Positions 1 through 12,150 of a DNA stretch of 64,000 bases are shown here, in pieces. The notes under the pieces are model-generated. The model saw only the letters and a list, made by a program, of their open reading frames with translations. It had not been told where the DNA came from and did not search any database. The translations under genes and the position numbers were made by a program. Position 1 is the first letter of the stretch. Every line of letters begins with the position of its first letter. The stretch comes from Rhynchosporium graminicola (taxonomy: Eukaryota > Ascomycota > Leotiomycetes > Helotiales > Ploettnerulaceae), in assembly GCA_900074885.1 (NCBI GenBank), contig FJUW01000002.1:633001-697000 (forward strand), given 5' to 3'.

Positions 1-659
1 GACAGCGGGTATGCTCTTTCCACTTGCTGCTAAAGAGATAGGTTTATGCAGGAGTGTTGAAGGAGCAACTTTCTTCTTCGACTTCTCAAGGAATGAAAAT
101 CTCGGGTCCTGGGTGGCCTCGTCAATATCCTTTTGTAAATCCCATGGATCGTAGCTAGCCTCTGTAATTTCCACTAGTGAGTCGTTTTGTCGTCCATCAG
201 CGATATTGCGAAGGCGTGTCAGCTCCTTATGGGTAATATAGCTCGTTCGTTGTCTCTTGGGCTGAATGATGCCGTCTGTAGTATTTTCACCCGCCCTCTT
301 CTTCATCGACACCGAGGGAACGATTGATCGTTGTGCGATAATTTCGTCGGCTTTGAGTGGCTTGGAACCTTTCAGGTACTTTTTCTGGATACCAACATCG
401 CCTGCAACATCGAGGGTGAAGAGGTCGATCGACTCTTTCTCAGCAATAACTCCACTGCGAGACATAATTAGTTATCATAATTGTTGCAAAAGAACTGTGA
501 TCAGTACCCTTTGAGCAATTCATCCCGCACTTCTTCGAGGCCGTCTTGAATCTCCGTTACATCGACATTCTTGCGCCATGCTTTCTTTCCTTTCCTCGAG
601 GGTTGTTTATGTTGCTGTGGCGCCTTAGGGGTAGCCGTCGCAGGTTTAATGATCGGCAT
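1..659 (-). CDS. NOP53: NOP53 ribosome biogenesis factor, 5' part (cut by window edge)
   Basis: N-terminal two exons of a nucleolar 60S assembly factor of the Nop53/GLTSCR2 family, which in yeast links pre-60S particles to the exosome for ITS2 removal. Exon 1 is 659-508 and exon 2 runs from 455 off the left edge. The intron is 507-456, starts GTACTG, ends GCAG and has a CTAAT-type branch. The start is the first Met, giving MPIIKPATATPKAP. The family hallmark is the early basic block RKGKKAWRKNVDVTEIQ followed by an acidic helix GLEEVRDELL; further in come KRAGENTTDG and TSYITHKELTRLRN, as in fungal Nop53. About 202 residues are visible, so roughly half of a typical protein is missing. It is divergent from YPT6 with about 370 bp between start codons. 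Recognition is by sequence memory only; the missing C-terminal half would confirm it. Confidence 0.8.
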
Positions 660-1032
660 GGTTGCTGGTATGTTGGTCGAGATTGGTCGAGATTGGTAGA
701 TGCTCCTTCCCCAAGTTCTGAAGTTGAAAATTCAAAAAATTACCGGCAGCTTATCTAGAGCCCGCCCATCCCGCATGCGGCCGATACGACCGGCTGGAGT
801 CTAGTCTTGGCGGGTAAACGGGCCTTACGTCGCTGCTCCACCATAGGTAGATACTGCACTCGGGGTCTCCTTTCTTTCAACCTGCATACTCGAAAGGTAC
901 TACAATAACCAGCACCCGACAAATTCTGACGAACTGACCAAGCAATTCTACAAACCTCCAACCCCGAATAGTACGATCAGCTTAGGTTCAACCAACGAAA
1001 TCGCCACTCACATACATTCACGTACAGACAAG
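660..1032. promoter_or_regulatory. Shared NOP53/YPT6 divergent promoter region
   Basis: Intergenic stretch between two divergent start codons. Short open frames here are GC-balanced noise without splice or codon support. No clear TATA box or repeat was seen. Confidence 0.5.
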
Positions 1033-1919
<887 letters not shown>

Positions 1920-2508
1920 TGTTGACTATGGAGCTTGCGGGAATGAATTGGTCTAATTGGTGGTTATGAAATCCACCGATGGAACCAGCAACTTGACTTG
2001 GTGTGATTCATTCCCCTCATTATCTTGTAGAAGGTTTTCAGGAATTTGAGCATAGCATTCTATGGTTTGGCAGCATTGTATAAGACCGAAGCGTATCCTC
2101 CTTTAGCGATTGTAATGTAGTAATACTCCAACTTGATTAGGAAAAATGAAACTTCATCTCGTTGTGGCTGAGAACTATATTCTGCGTAGCTGAGTATGGA
2201 AGCTAATAGCAGAGTTATGACTGCTTGAGGTGGTTGTGTAATGCAGGAGAAATTTCATGCGTTTGTGCATGAACTTCACTAGCTTGTCACTTATCCGCAA
2301 ACATGTCGTCTGTTGTTGTCAATTGAAAGGTTGAGGCTAATGGCACTCACAGACTTTACAGGGATGCCAAGCCTCGTCTGCAAGCTGCATGGATGATGAA
2401 GATCAGCCTCTCCGCAAATCCCGGGCCGCCATCTCCTTTTACTCCTTCATCAACACTCACACACTCGCCACAAAGTTCCGTATCATATCCGTTGCGATCA
2501 TATTCAAG
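1920..2508. other. Intergenic: YPT6 3' end and KEI1 promoter
   Basis: No gene seen. The last 100 bases are pyrimidine/CA-rich (for example around 2430-2470), as is common in fungal 5' leaders. Small ORFs here overlap the KEI1 leader in other frames. Confidence 0.5.
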
Positions 2509-3585
2509 ATGGGTATCTTGTCGCGATATCTGCGGATTCCCCGCCCAGGAGTATGTCAGAACATCAGATCTATTCTTTGCAGAAGAATCGTCTAAAGCTA
2601 CAACCTCAACAGGACGAAATGATGCTAACCATGCCAACAGACTTTTCTATACCTCATGAGCCTGCGGACAGGCGTTGAGATGGTCTCACTCTCCGTGATC
2701 TTTAACAAACTTACTGGATTCTTCGGACTTCTTGCAATCCTCACAGGCGTTTCGCTGTCCCCGCTTCAGCTTTCGATGTACATATACTCCGTCGCCGCGC
2801 TCGCTTTGATCGCCTTCTTAATGCCCCATATCCGAAAGCAAAGTCCCTTTGAATGTCTTGCACTAGCCTGGTTCTATCTCTTCGACACTGTTATCAATAC
2901 CGCATTCACATCTGCCTTTGCGATTACGTGGTTCCTTGCTGTAAGCGCCGATAATGCGAACCAGTCGATTCCGATCGGGGCACCTGGAGGAAGCACAGTG
3001 GGTGATACTGCTGGCTTTACAAGTCCAAAATACAACGTGAGCCAGGTCGGCGTATCGACGAATGCCGGGGAAGGGATCACTGGGGGTCAGGAAGCTGTAG
3101 CATATGGGGTGACGAGCGCAGCAGCTGTGACAGCCACAAACCCCAGCTTAGCACACGGAGTGGGTATAGAAGAGAGCTTGCCGAGTATCATAGTCGTCAC
3201 ATTTTTGACCATGGTCCGAGTGTACTTCATTTTTGTTACCATGGCATACGCAAGACAAGTTTTAAGACAGCACATGTACACAACCTCGTCGGCCAAATTA
3301 CACCTGCACATGGATGGAGCAAGCGAAGGGAGATCAGACAATCCTTTTACAGCCGGGTCGCCAACAGGTGCTGGATGGAGGGGAAAGTTGGGAAGGATTA
3401 TGGTAATGATCGGTGAGAATTACTGGCTCGGGGGCCAGGCTGACGACGAATGGGTTAAGGGTCTTGATGGACGATTCAAAACAAGCAAGTCATCTGTAGG
3501 GCCGCCAGGAACTTTGGAGAGAGAAAGACGAGCAAGAAGTGGGACTGGCCCGCCTCTACCAAAACTTCAAGTGGGAAAGTCATAG
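2509..3585 (+). CDS. KEI1: Inositol phosphorylceramide synthase regulatory subunit Kei1
   Basis: Golgi membrane protein of the Kei1 family (DUF1753), the essential partner of the Aur1 catalytic subunit that makes inositol phosphorylceramide from ceramide and phosphatidylinositol. Two exons, 2509-2550 and 2641-3585; the intron starts GTATGT, has a GCTAAC branch and ends ACAG. It encodes 328 residues beginning MGILSRYLRIPRPG. Family features are the N-terminal TFLYLMSLRTGVEM, then INKLTG-like FNKLTGFFGLLAILTG, a second hydrophobic segment SMYIYSVAALALIAFLM, the HIRKQSPFECL loop, a third segment at LAWFYLFDTVINTAFTSAF, and a fourth at IIVVTFLTMVRVYFIFVTMA. A long Gly/Ala/Thr-rich loop of about 70 residues lies between segments three and four. 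The tail carries ENYWLGG and many basic residues. The longer ORF that starts at 2656 lacks the first exon. Confidence 0.9.
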
Positions 3586-4843
3586 GAGGTTGAGACCATC
3601 GACATGACGATCAAGAAGACTTTAGGCAAGTAAATAGGGCTTAGGATTTTCATGTACAGCAGGAACGCACTTTGGGGATAGAATAGGCTGGATATTCGAG
3701 TGAGGCATGACCGGTGGTGACAGGACAAGGCGTACCGGTTGGGAAGCAGAAATGGTTTGATAACATCAGGCATTTCCGGGTGTATTTTTGATTAGCCATT
3801 CAGTTGGCCAGACCTCAAAGGGCGGGAGGATATATGATGAGTTAGATAGTAATGGAATGTGTATGACTGCTAGTTTATATATCTTATATCGTGTTTTGAC
3901 AACTGCCAGGCTCGCGAGGAACTGGCGGCACTGACATCGTTGGGTGTCTGGAGCACCTGGAACAGCCTTTCAGATCTTTGCTACTGTCCATGGGGCTATA
4001 ATTTGACAATGTAGCCAGAAGCGCTCTAGTTGCTAGCTAATAGTCTTTTGCCTTATTGATCACTTACTGAGTAGTACGAAATGTCACAAAAATGTCTCCT
4101 GTTTTAAGCCCTACAGTAAAAACCGAGTCAAATGCCGAAAGCCTCACGTATTCTCGGGTTCGTATAATTGGGCCCAGCATCGTTCCGTGCTCCTGCTGTT
4201 AATAAGCAAGTAATTTCATCGGGTTATTTTTGCAAGTTCAGCTTGAGGCTCTGCCAAAACTTTATATGATCCGTAAGTAGTAGACTGTTGTAAGCTTATA
4301 TTTCACGACATCTGAACCATAAACTCTTACATGAATGTAAACAAATGACTTCCGAGGCATGGACAAACATTCAAATGCCTTCAAGTCCTTGGCAATCCTC
4401 GTCTCGAGCCCGTCTCCGGCATTTCATTTCGGGGTGGTGTTGCAAACCTCACTATGGTGCCGTGGCAATAGTAATTGCGTGCTCGAACCACTTGCAGAAT
4501 TAGGCGGGCCAGAATATATACTAACCCGATATATACTCTCTGCCCAGTCAAGTTCTCCCCTTTCGTTACATCGACTCTCGACTTTCAACCACTCACAAGC
4601 ATTGTATTGATTGAAGCGACGTCTATGGCTAGTTTGAGGTGTCCTGCAGCTCTTACATCCCTGTACTTGCCCGAGTATCGCCCCCAGATGACACGGGCTA
4701 GGACTGAGAAGGTGTAATGAAGTTGAAAGAAAATGCCCTTCTTATTACGCAAGATTCTTACTGTCTTCTCCCCGAAATCTTCTATATAATCTCCCTCCTT
4801 CTCTCAAAGTAAATTCCAACGGAGGGAATCCCACAGCAAAATA
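3586..4843. other. Intergenic: KEI1 3' end and MET5 promoter
   Basis: About 1.26 kb with no convincing gene. Short frames near 4359-4717 have no homology I recognise. I looked for the palindromic Cys3/MetR-type site expected near a sulfur-assimilation gene and saw no clear match. A TATA-like box lies near the downstream end (listed separately). Confidence 0.5.
4783..4790 (+). promoter_or_regulatory. TATA-like box upstream of MET5
   Basis: TATATAAT, 53 bases before the MET5 start codon and followed by a CT-rich leader. Position and sequence suit a core promoter element; function is inferred. Confidence 0.4.
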
Positions 4844-7800
4844 ATGGCTGCTCCGTCCTACAAGATTCGCACTGCTGAAGAGGCTGGTATGTCACGGCAC
4901 TGTCGCATATATGCTCTTGCACCCCACGTCTACTCCGAGTCTTCTCCGTATACTTGTACTGACAGCTCTGGGAATAGTGGCAAGAATTGCATACTTGTCT
5001 AGTGATGTGATCGTTTCTGTACAGCCGGCACAATCCATCCATTCGGAATTCTCGTCACATTTACACAGATATGCTGGACGCAAGGATCCGAATCTCGTTG
5101 CGACGACCGAAGGCTCAATTCCCGAGGTTTGTATATCAGACCCCGAAGTCATTTGATCTTGCTAACATGTTTAACTCTAGATACACGCAATCAGACATAA
5201 CGCCGACCCTCTCCTCTCGGTGTTCACCCCGATTCGCAATGGCAAGTTGGTCACAGTGACTACCAGCTCCTCAATTCTCGTCTCATCAGTACCCCACCTC
5301 TACAGACTTGCAAACCTCCCAGTCGTCATCCACGTTTCCTTGCAACCCGCGCACTACCCAGACTACTCTTCTATAACTTCGATTCGAAATTCTGGCTTCA
5401 CATTCCTTCAATCAGAAACCCTTCAGGAGGCACAAGATATCGCATTGACTGCTCACGCATTAGCAATCAAGTCTGGAAAGGGTGTCATACATTTTTTTGA
5501 CGCAGGATCGTCTGCTCAGGATAGCCCTATTCCATTCGAAAATTCCGATGCTGTCAAGGCCATTCTGAACATCGATGCCGTTCGAGCATTTCAAAGTGGC
5601 AAGATCGGGGGCACAAGCATATATGCCGACAATGGTTGGATTGCCACAATCACAGAGGTTCCGGTTACCCAGCATTCCGGTTCTATGGAAGGAATTGAGG
5701 CAACCTCTACTCCCGCTGTGCAAACTCCCGTAGGAGCCATTTCTAAGGCATCTTCTGTAGGATCATCAAATTCAGATCGGGAGAGCAGCGTGGATAGCAA
5801 GAGTAGCGTATCATCTGCAACGACTGTTGAATCTGCCACGTCTCGCCCAGTTTCATCGGACGATATTTATAATTTTGCCACTGCAATTTGGGCCCAAATC
5901 AAACAAGGGCTTGGACGCGAATACACTCCCTTTCAATATTTTGGGCCGTCAAATGCAGAGACTGCTCTGTTCATCTTCGGTTCTGATGTTAGAGTCTTCA
6001 CGGACGCTATTCGTTCTGCCAAGTCTAGCGAGGTGTATGCGAAGGCTGGCATAATCACTGCAAGATTATACAGACCGTGGTTAGGATCGAAGCTTGTTGA
6101 GACTATCCCAAAGTCGATTAAAAAGATCGCTGTGCTCGAGCAAATTAGACGAAAGACAACAAAGTGGGGACCTCTATTATTAGATCTCCTCACAACTCTC
6201 AAATCTGGACCAGGCAGTAGTGTTGATACTATCGTGGGTCACCAATTAGGGTTTATCGAAGAAAAGACTATCCAGCAGGCTCTCCGTGGTGTTATCCAGA
6301 ATTTGGTATCCGAGAAGCCCATTCAAAATCTGGAGATTGGTAATTCGGATGGACCAACAGAATCATTGGACGCATACAAGCTCTCTCAACCGACTGTGGA
6401 ATCTGCGTACATGAAGATCTTAGATCAGATTTTTGGACAGAAGCTGTATTTGGCGAACGCTCTCGGATTTCAAACAGCTGGTATTTCAAAGTCTGTTGCA
6501 TCAAGTCCCGAATTTGGCTTTGGTTCTTTGATCGCCCGAAAGCAACACCGTAAACGTTTCATTAGCGAGATTCAGCAGGCTGCAAACTCTAATGACTTCA
6601 CTACTCAGTCTGTAAAGCCCTGGTTATCTAAATGGGCCTCGGCCATCAATGACGCGGAGACTACAAACGAGTTGGCAGATGACATTATCGCGCGCTTGCA
6701 AACTGATGGCTCTGCGCTTGCCCAGGGTCTACTATCTAAGAAGGGTCTGTTTCGGAAAGAGTCACAGTGGCTCGTCGGATCAGATGCGTGGGCTTATGAT
6801 CTGGGCAATTCTGGTGTTCATCATGTAATTGCATCAGGAGAGAACGTCAATATGTTGATTATTGACTCTTCTCCGTATTCAGAAGGAGGTGCTAAGGACG
6901 CCACCCGACGGAAGAAGGATATTGGTCTCTACGCCATGAACTATGGTAATGCTTATGTCGCATCTGTGGCTGTATACAGCTCATACACACAAGTTCTGCA
7001 GGCTATGATCGAGGCTGATCAATTCGAGGGTCCCTCTGTCGTCGTTGCTTATCTACCATACTTCAAGGAGGACGACTCTCCTTTGACAGTCCTCCAGGAG
7101 ACCAAGAAGGCAGTTGATCTTGGCTACTGGCCACTCTACAGATGGAATCCCAAGAACGAAGAGCGAGGAGAACCAAACTTCGAACTGGACTCGGAGCGCA
7201 TCAAGAATGAGCTAAAGGATTTCTTGGCTCGTGATAACCACCTCACACAGCTGATGAAGGCGAACCCAGAGTTTTCTTCAAGCTTAGCACAGGACTACGG
7301 AAGCGAAGTCCGAGAACTGCAGAAGCGCAAGGCAAAGGATGCGTATAATCAGCTCCTTGAGGGTCTCTATGGAGCACCTCTGACAATTCTTTTCGCCTCG
7401 GATAACGGCAACGCCGAGAATCTATCCAAGCGACTTGGAAACAGAGGCAAGGCTCGTGGTCTTAAGACTCTTGTCATGGCAATGGAAGACTACCCCGTCG
7501 AAGACCTGACAAAAGAAGAGAACATTGTCTTCATCAGCGCTACTGCCGGCCAGGGTGAATTCCCCCAAAACGGCCGTGCCTTCTGGGATGCCATCAAGGA
7601 CAACACCGAAATTGACCTCGCAGCTGTCAACTATTCCGTATTCGCATTGGGTGACAGCCATTACTGGCCTCGCAAGGAAGACAAGCATTATTACAACAAG
7701 CCTGGAAAGGATCTTGACCGCGTGCTTGCTACCTTGGGTGGTAAGAAACTTGCAGATATTGGAATGGGCGACGATCAGGATCCGGATGGATTCCAGACTG

Positions 7801-9652
7801 GATACCAGATCTGGGAGCCACTTATTTGGCAAGCACTCGGTGTTGACAAGGTTGAAGGTATTCCTGATGAGCCTCCGCCAATTACCAACGAAGATATCAA
7901 GATCGAATCAAACTTTCTGCGAGGTACGATTGCCGAGGGTCTTCTTGACACTAGCACCGGTGCTATTGCGGCTTCTGACCAGCAGCTGACCAAGTTCCAC
8001 GGCACGTACATGCAAGACGACCGCGACCTTCGTGACGAGCGCAAGGCACAGGGTCTCGAGCCTGCCTATTCTTTCATGATCCGATGTCGACTTGATGGAG
8101 GAGTCTCAACCCCACAGCAGTGGATACAGATGGACGACGTCAGCAATGCTTTCGGAAATGAGACTATGAAGCTGACAACCCGTCAAACCTTTCAGTTCCA
8201 CGGAGTTGTGAAGGGTAAGCTTAAGTCCGCCATGCGCGGTATCAACAAGGCTATGATGACCACAATCGCTGCTTGCGGTGATGTGAACCGAAACATCATG
8301 TGCAGCAGTCTGCCAACAGCATCGAAATACCACAGCGAGGTCTATGCTTACGCAGGAATTGTGTCTAAGCATCTCCTCCCATCCACGACCGCCTACCACG
8401 AGATCTGGCTGAAGGATGAGAACGACAACAAAACTCTCGTCGGAGGCCATGCCACCCAGGATCATGAGCCCTTGTATGGTCCCACATATTTGCCCAGAAA
8501 GTTCAAGATCACAATTGCGATCCCTCCACACAACGATACTGATGTTTATGCACACGACATTGGTCTTATTGCTTGCAAGGGCCGTGATGGTCATCTCACC
8601 GGTTTCAATCTGCTTGCTGGTGGTGGAATGGGTGTCACTCACAACAACAAAAAGACTTACCCACGGACCGGTAGCATGCTGGGATTCGTTCCTAAAGATG
8701 AAATTCACATCGCCTGTGAGAAGGTGATGCTCGTCCAGCGCGACCACGGCGACCGAAAGAATCGCAAGCACGCTCGTCTAAAGTACACCATCGATGATAT
8801 GGGAGTCGATGTCTTCAAGGGCAAGGTCGAGGAACTCTGGGGCAAGAAATTCGACAAGCCCAAGCCTTTCAAATTCCAGAGCAATATTGATACATTTGGT
8901 TGGCTCAAGGACGAGACGGGACTGAATCACTTCACATTCTTTATCGAGAACGGACGTATCGAAGATACCGCCGAGTTCCCTATGAAGACTGGTCTCAGAG
9001 AAATCGCCAAGGTCCATAAGGGCGAGTTCCGTTTAACTGGTAATCAGCACCTAATACTCAGCAATGTTGCTGATGCCGACATGCCTAAGATGAGGGAGCT
9101 GATGGCAAAGTATAAGCTTGATAACGTTCAGTTCTCTGGCCTTCGTCTCTCTTCCTCGGCCTGTGTTGCCTTCCCAACCTGTGGTCTGGCTATGGCTGAA
9201 AGCGAGCGATACCTTCCAGTGCTGATTGGCAAACTCGAGGGTATCCTTGAAGAGAATGGCATGAGACAGGACTCAATAGTCATGCGCATGACTGGATGTC
9301 CTAACGGTTGCGCTCGTCCCTGGCTTGCCGAGGTTGCTTTTGTTGGCAAAGCCTACGGAGCATATAACATGTACTTGGGTGGTGGCTACCACGGCCAACG
9401 CTTGAACAAGTTGTACAGAAGCAGCATCAAGGAAGAGGAGATCTTGGAGATCATGAAGCCTCTTCTGAAGCGTTACTCTTTGGAGCGCAACAATGGCGAG
9501 CATTTCGGTGACTTCTGCATCAGAATTGGTATGATTAAGGAGACTACGGAAGGAAAGACGTTCCATGACGACGTAAGTTTCTAATTACTAGTGAATATGC
9601 GTTTACAACTAACGATAGACAGGTCGCTGAAGAAGAATCGGACGGGGAATAA
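4844..9652 (+). CDS. MET5: Sulfite reductase (NADPH) beta subunit
   Basis: Hemoprotein subunit that reduces sulfite to sulfide in assimilatory sulfur metabolism. Exons 4844-4886, 4978-5126, 5181-9572 and 9623-9652 give 1537 residues, the expected size of fungal Met5/Ecm17. Order of parts: N-terminal pyruvate-ferredoxin-oxidoreductase-like region (about 1-760), flavodoxin-like domain (about 790-945; TILFASDNGNAENLSKRLG, later FALGDSHYW), then the siroheme/4Fe-4S sulfite reductase half. Cluster cysteines are visible as C-x5-C (SSSACVAFPTCGLAM, about 1387) and C-x3-C (TGCPNGCARPW, about 1435). CSSLPTASKYHSEVYAYA near 1104 belongs to the siroheme pocket. The two tiny 5' exons restore the true start MAAPSYKIRTAEEA; the last exon supplies the acidic tail VAEEESDGE. 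The alpha subunit (MET10) is not in the window. A Ser-rich linker near residues 235-265 is low complexity. Confidence 0.96.
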
Positions 9653-10281
9653 TCGTGAAATACTGTTGTATCTGCATCATCTGCATGGCGTTTGGGGCCT
9701 CGTTTGTTTATTTCAGGGGGGGAGGGGGGCGTATCTAGCTTTCATGCCACGATGCCTTTCTATTTCTTACTACGGATTCTGCGGATGTATTGGATGATTA
9801 TGAATAGATATTTTGTACATACCAAAAAATTATCATGACAGTCACGCACTGGAAGAAGTCTCCCTCATTGGCAGTGTTTTTAACCCATTATTATTAAAAT
9901 GATTTATATGCTTGTGTCGAAAGGGCCAGGTTTAGAAGGACGAAATAGAGTAGTCGGTTTCGTGCGGTAAATCGCTTAGACGGAAAGGAATCTCGGGGTG
10001 TGAGTATGCTAGAATTTCAGCCTTAGACGATTGGCCACGTTCTTTGAGGTCTCGGGTACTTCCTAGACCTCTCCTTCCCTTTCTGACTTCAGCCACGCAA
10101 TGCTGTAGCTACAGTAGCAGCTTTTGGCTTCTCAAGGCGAAGGCTTGGGATTCGCTTCCAAGCTCACAGGAAGGGGCCTGACTATTACACCGAATTGTTT
10201 AATCTTTACTCCCCGACGTGCTCCTGGAGGGATATCGCTAGGTATATATTTACACGTCGAAAATATCGATCGACAATCCCC
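9653..10281. other. Intergenic: MET5 3' end and 2EXR gene promoter
   Basis: No gene seen. A G-rich run (G7 A G6) sits at about 9716-9729, just after the MET5 stop. A TATATATT motif at 10243-10250 lies 32 bases before the next start codon. Confidence 0.45.
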
Positions 10282-11217
10282 ATGTCAGACCTCGCCACAT
10301 ACAAATTGACATATCGCCCGTACGAAGGCGCTCGCCCCCTGCAGAGCTTCGTCCCCGACCCAGAGCAGCAACGAACTTTTACGTGCTTCTCGAAACTGCC
10401 AAATGAGCTCAGATTCAAAATATGGAAATTGCTAGCACCCGAGCCGCGAATCATCGTCATCGCACCTCATGGACTGTTCTGTCCTCCTCGCTCTGAAGGA
10501 AAGAATCAAGTCCCTTCGGTTTTGCACGTCAATCGTGAATCCCGCACTCATACTCGCTTGAGCTACACTGTGGAAGACACTTTCGAAGACACTTTCGAAG
10601 ACACTTTCGAAGACCCCTTGGGGTGTATAGATTTCAATCCGAATACTTCCAATCGTGAGGGAATCTATGTCAGCTGGAAACATGACATCATCTGTCCGCT
10701 AGACCCGAACAGACTCCACATGATTTTGAAAAATCCTCACATTCGAAAAGTTGCGATGAATGTAGATCAGTTAACCAACTTTACAAGCGAGCTGGATTCA
10801 GACGGTTGTTTAAGAATACCTACGTTGGCGCGTATGCTTAATCTCGAAGAAGTTATCGTTTATGATCTGGACTTTCCTCAGAACTATGGAGGTGTCTTGA
10901 TCCTAGAAGAGGTGAATGAGAGTCAACTACTCAGGGAGTTATGTCAGATGTCTAAGAACAAAAGGGCATCTATGGGGTATCTTTTGGCTACCAGAAAGGC
11001 CGTTCATAAGGATTTCGCTGTCACGGGGGAGAAATTAAAGACACGGTCAGGGCCGTTGAGAGAGGGAGAGAAAGGGCCCTTTAAATTCTGGATCTTATCG
11101 AAGCGTCTCGAGGGAGAAAAGCGACCTGTCGTCAAACTGGTATTTGTGAGGGTCAATAAAAGGATGTCTCGATCACGATTCAGTGTCCTGAATCCGACTG
11201 ATATTGTATGGTCTTAA
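10282..11217 (+). CDS. 2EXR-domain protein with EDTF tandem repeat
   Basis: Single-exon 311-residue protein of the fungal 2EXR domain family, whose function is unknown. The domain signature is FTCFSKLPNELRFKIWKLL (about residues 35-53), then PRIIVI and SVLHVNRESR; these are the conserved core positions. The start was placed at the Met of MSDLATYKL; the frame is open 29 codons further up, but a TATATATT motif sits between the two Mets. Immediately after the domain core, a 12-base unit (GAAGACACTTTC, 10573-10608, plus a partial fourth copy) encodes VEDTFEDTFEDTFED. The rest is charged and contains a Lys/Arg-rich C-terminal third. Such genes occur in large, fast-changing sets in Leotiomycetes. 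A broken relative lies at 62.6 kb. Confidence 0.8.
   Translation: MSDLATYKLTYRPYEGARPLQSFVPDPEQQRTFTCFSKLPNELRFKIWKLLAPEPRIIVIAPHGLFCPPRSEGKNQVPSVLHVNRESRTHTRLSYTVEDTFEDTFEDTFEDPLGCIDFNPNTSNREGIYVSWKHDIICPLDPNRLHMILKNPHIRKVAMNVDQLTNFTSELDSDGCLRIPTLARMLNLEEVIVYDLDFPQNYGGVLILEEVNESQLLRELCQMSKNKRASMGYLLATRKAVHKDFAVTGEKLKTRSGPLREGEKGPFKFWILSKRLEGEKRPVVKLVFVRVNKRMSRSRFSVLNPTDIVWS
10573..10614 (+). repeat. 12-bp tandem repeat inside the 2EXR gene
   Basis: Three perfect copies of GAAGACACTTTC plus GAAGAC. It is in frame, giving repeated EDTF, and typical of replication slippage. Confidence 0.95.
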
Positions 11218-11811
11218 TCATAAGGGACGGATAACTAGTTCCAGAAAACGATATCAATATTATGGGGGAGTCGCTATGGGATGCTCCTTTCGAAATGGAA
11301 GATATTGAGGGTTTCCAAGACAGGAAGACGGATTAAACACAAGTTGCACTTCTGTTGCAACGTCCATCCTACTCAGTATTACTAGTCAGATGGAAGACGG
11401 ACTATCATACTACTCCGTAGCTCAATATTGAGCACAGCCTAGGGTCTTGTATTTCAAGCCCATCTCAAATTCGATCGTTTCAATGCTATAAGTTGGATTC
11501 CATTTGGTTTCCCACGCAAGCTAAAGAAGCAAATAAAGTCAAGAATGGTCCGTCTGTCGTTTGTTTACTTGATTCCTCGATAACGAGACCTCAAGCGAGG
11601 CCCAAATAGGGCGCTTGCCGAGTGACGAGCCAGGGATGTTCCCGTTCCCGTCGTTGATCCCTGCCTCCTTCCATCGACATTGGGTGGGCTGTCGATGATA
11701 AGATTATAGTAAGTACCAAAGCAATATTGTGTCTTTATTGAATTTCTCGTAAGAGAATTACACGACTTATAAAAGCTATCAAGTCAAGTGCTGAAATTGT
11801 TCCGCGACTTT

Positions 11812-11831
11812 TATATATATATATATATATA
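11812..11831. repeat. (TA)10 microsatellite
   Basis: Ten uninterrupted TA units, 320 bases upstream of the next start codon. Confidence 0.95.
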
Positions 11832-11872
11832 CCTAAGCATCGCCAAGTGAGCCACTTTTACTTGACGTCCAT

Positions 11873-11891
11873 GGGCGGGGGCGGGGTCGGG
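11873..11891 (+). promoter_or_regulatory. G-quadruplex-forming motif upstream of the quinone oxidoreductase
   Basis: Four G runs (G3, G5, G4, G3) separated by one or two bases, about 260 bases before the ATG. It matches the usual intramolecular quadruplex pattern. Any regulatory role is inferred. Confidence 0.45.
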
Positions 11892-12150
11892 CAATCGAGG
11901 GGGTTGAATACATCACATCATATCTCAAAAGTGGTGGAATGATGTTTCCCTCGGAAGAAGAAATCTTAGTTTGAAAAATCCCCGAAGATTGCTAAGCAAC
12001 CAATCCAGCTTCTCCGATCACGCCTTTCGTACGACGAGCTATCTCAATCAGGAACCCAGTAAGTAAGCTGCGAAACAGCTCGCAGCTTCAAAGTACCTAC
12101 TTCAAGCTCCAACTAAACCCGATAGACCTCAATTGACCAATTCTGAGCGC

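Larger units (their letters stand above)
11218..12150. other. Intergenic: 2EXR 3' end and quinone oxidoreductase promoter
   Basis: No gene seen. It contains a (TA)10 microsatellite and a G-rich four-run motif, both listed separately. Confidence 0.5.

Noticed and set aside
8106..8771. 221-codon minus-strand frame
   Set aside because: Lies entirely inside the sulfite reductase coding sequence and mirrors its codons; a shadow frame.
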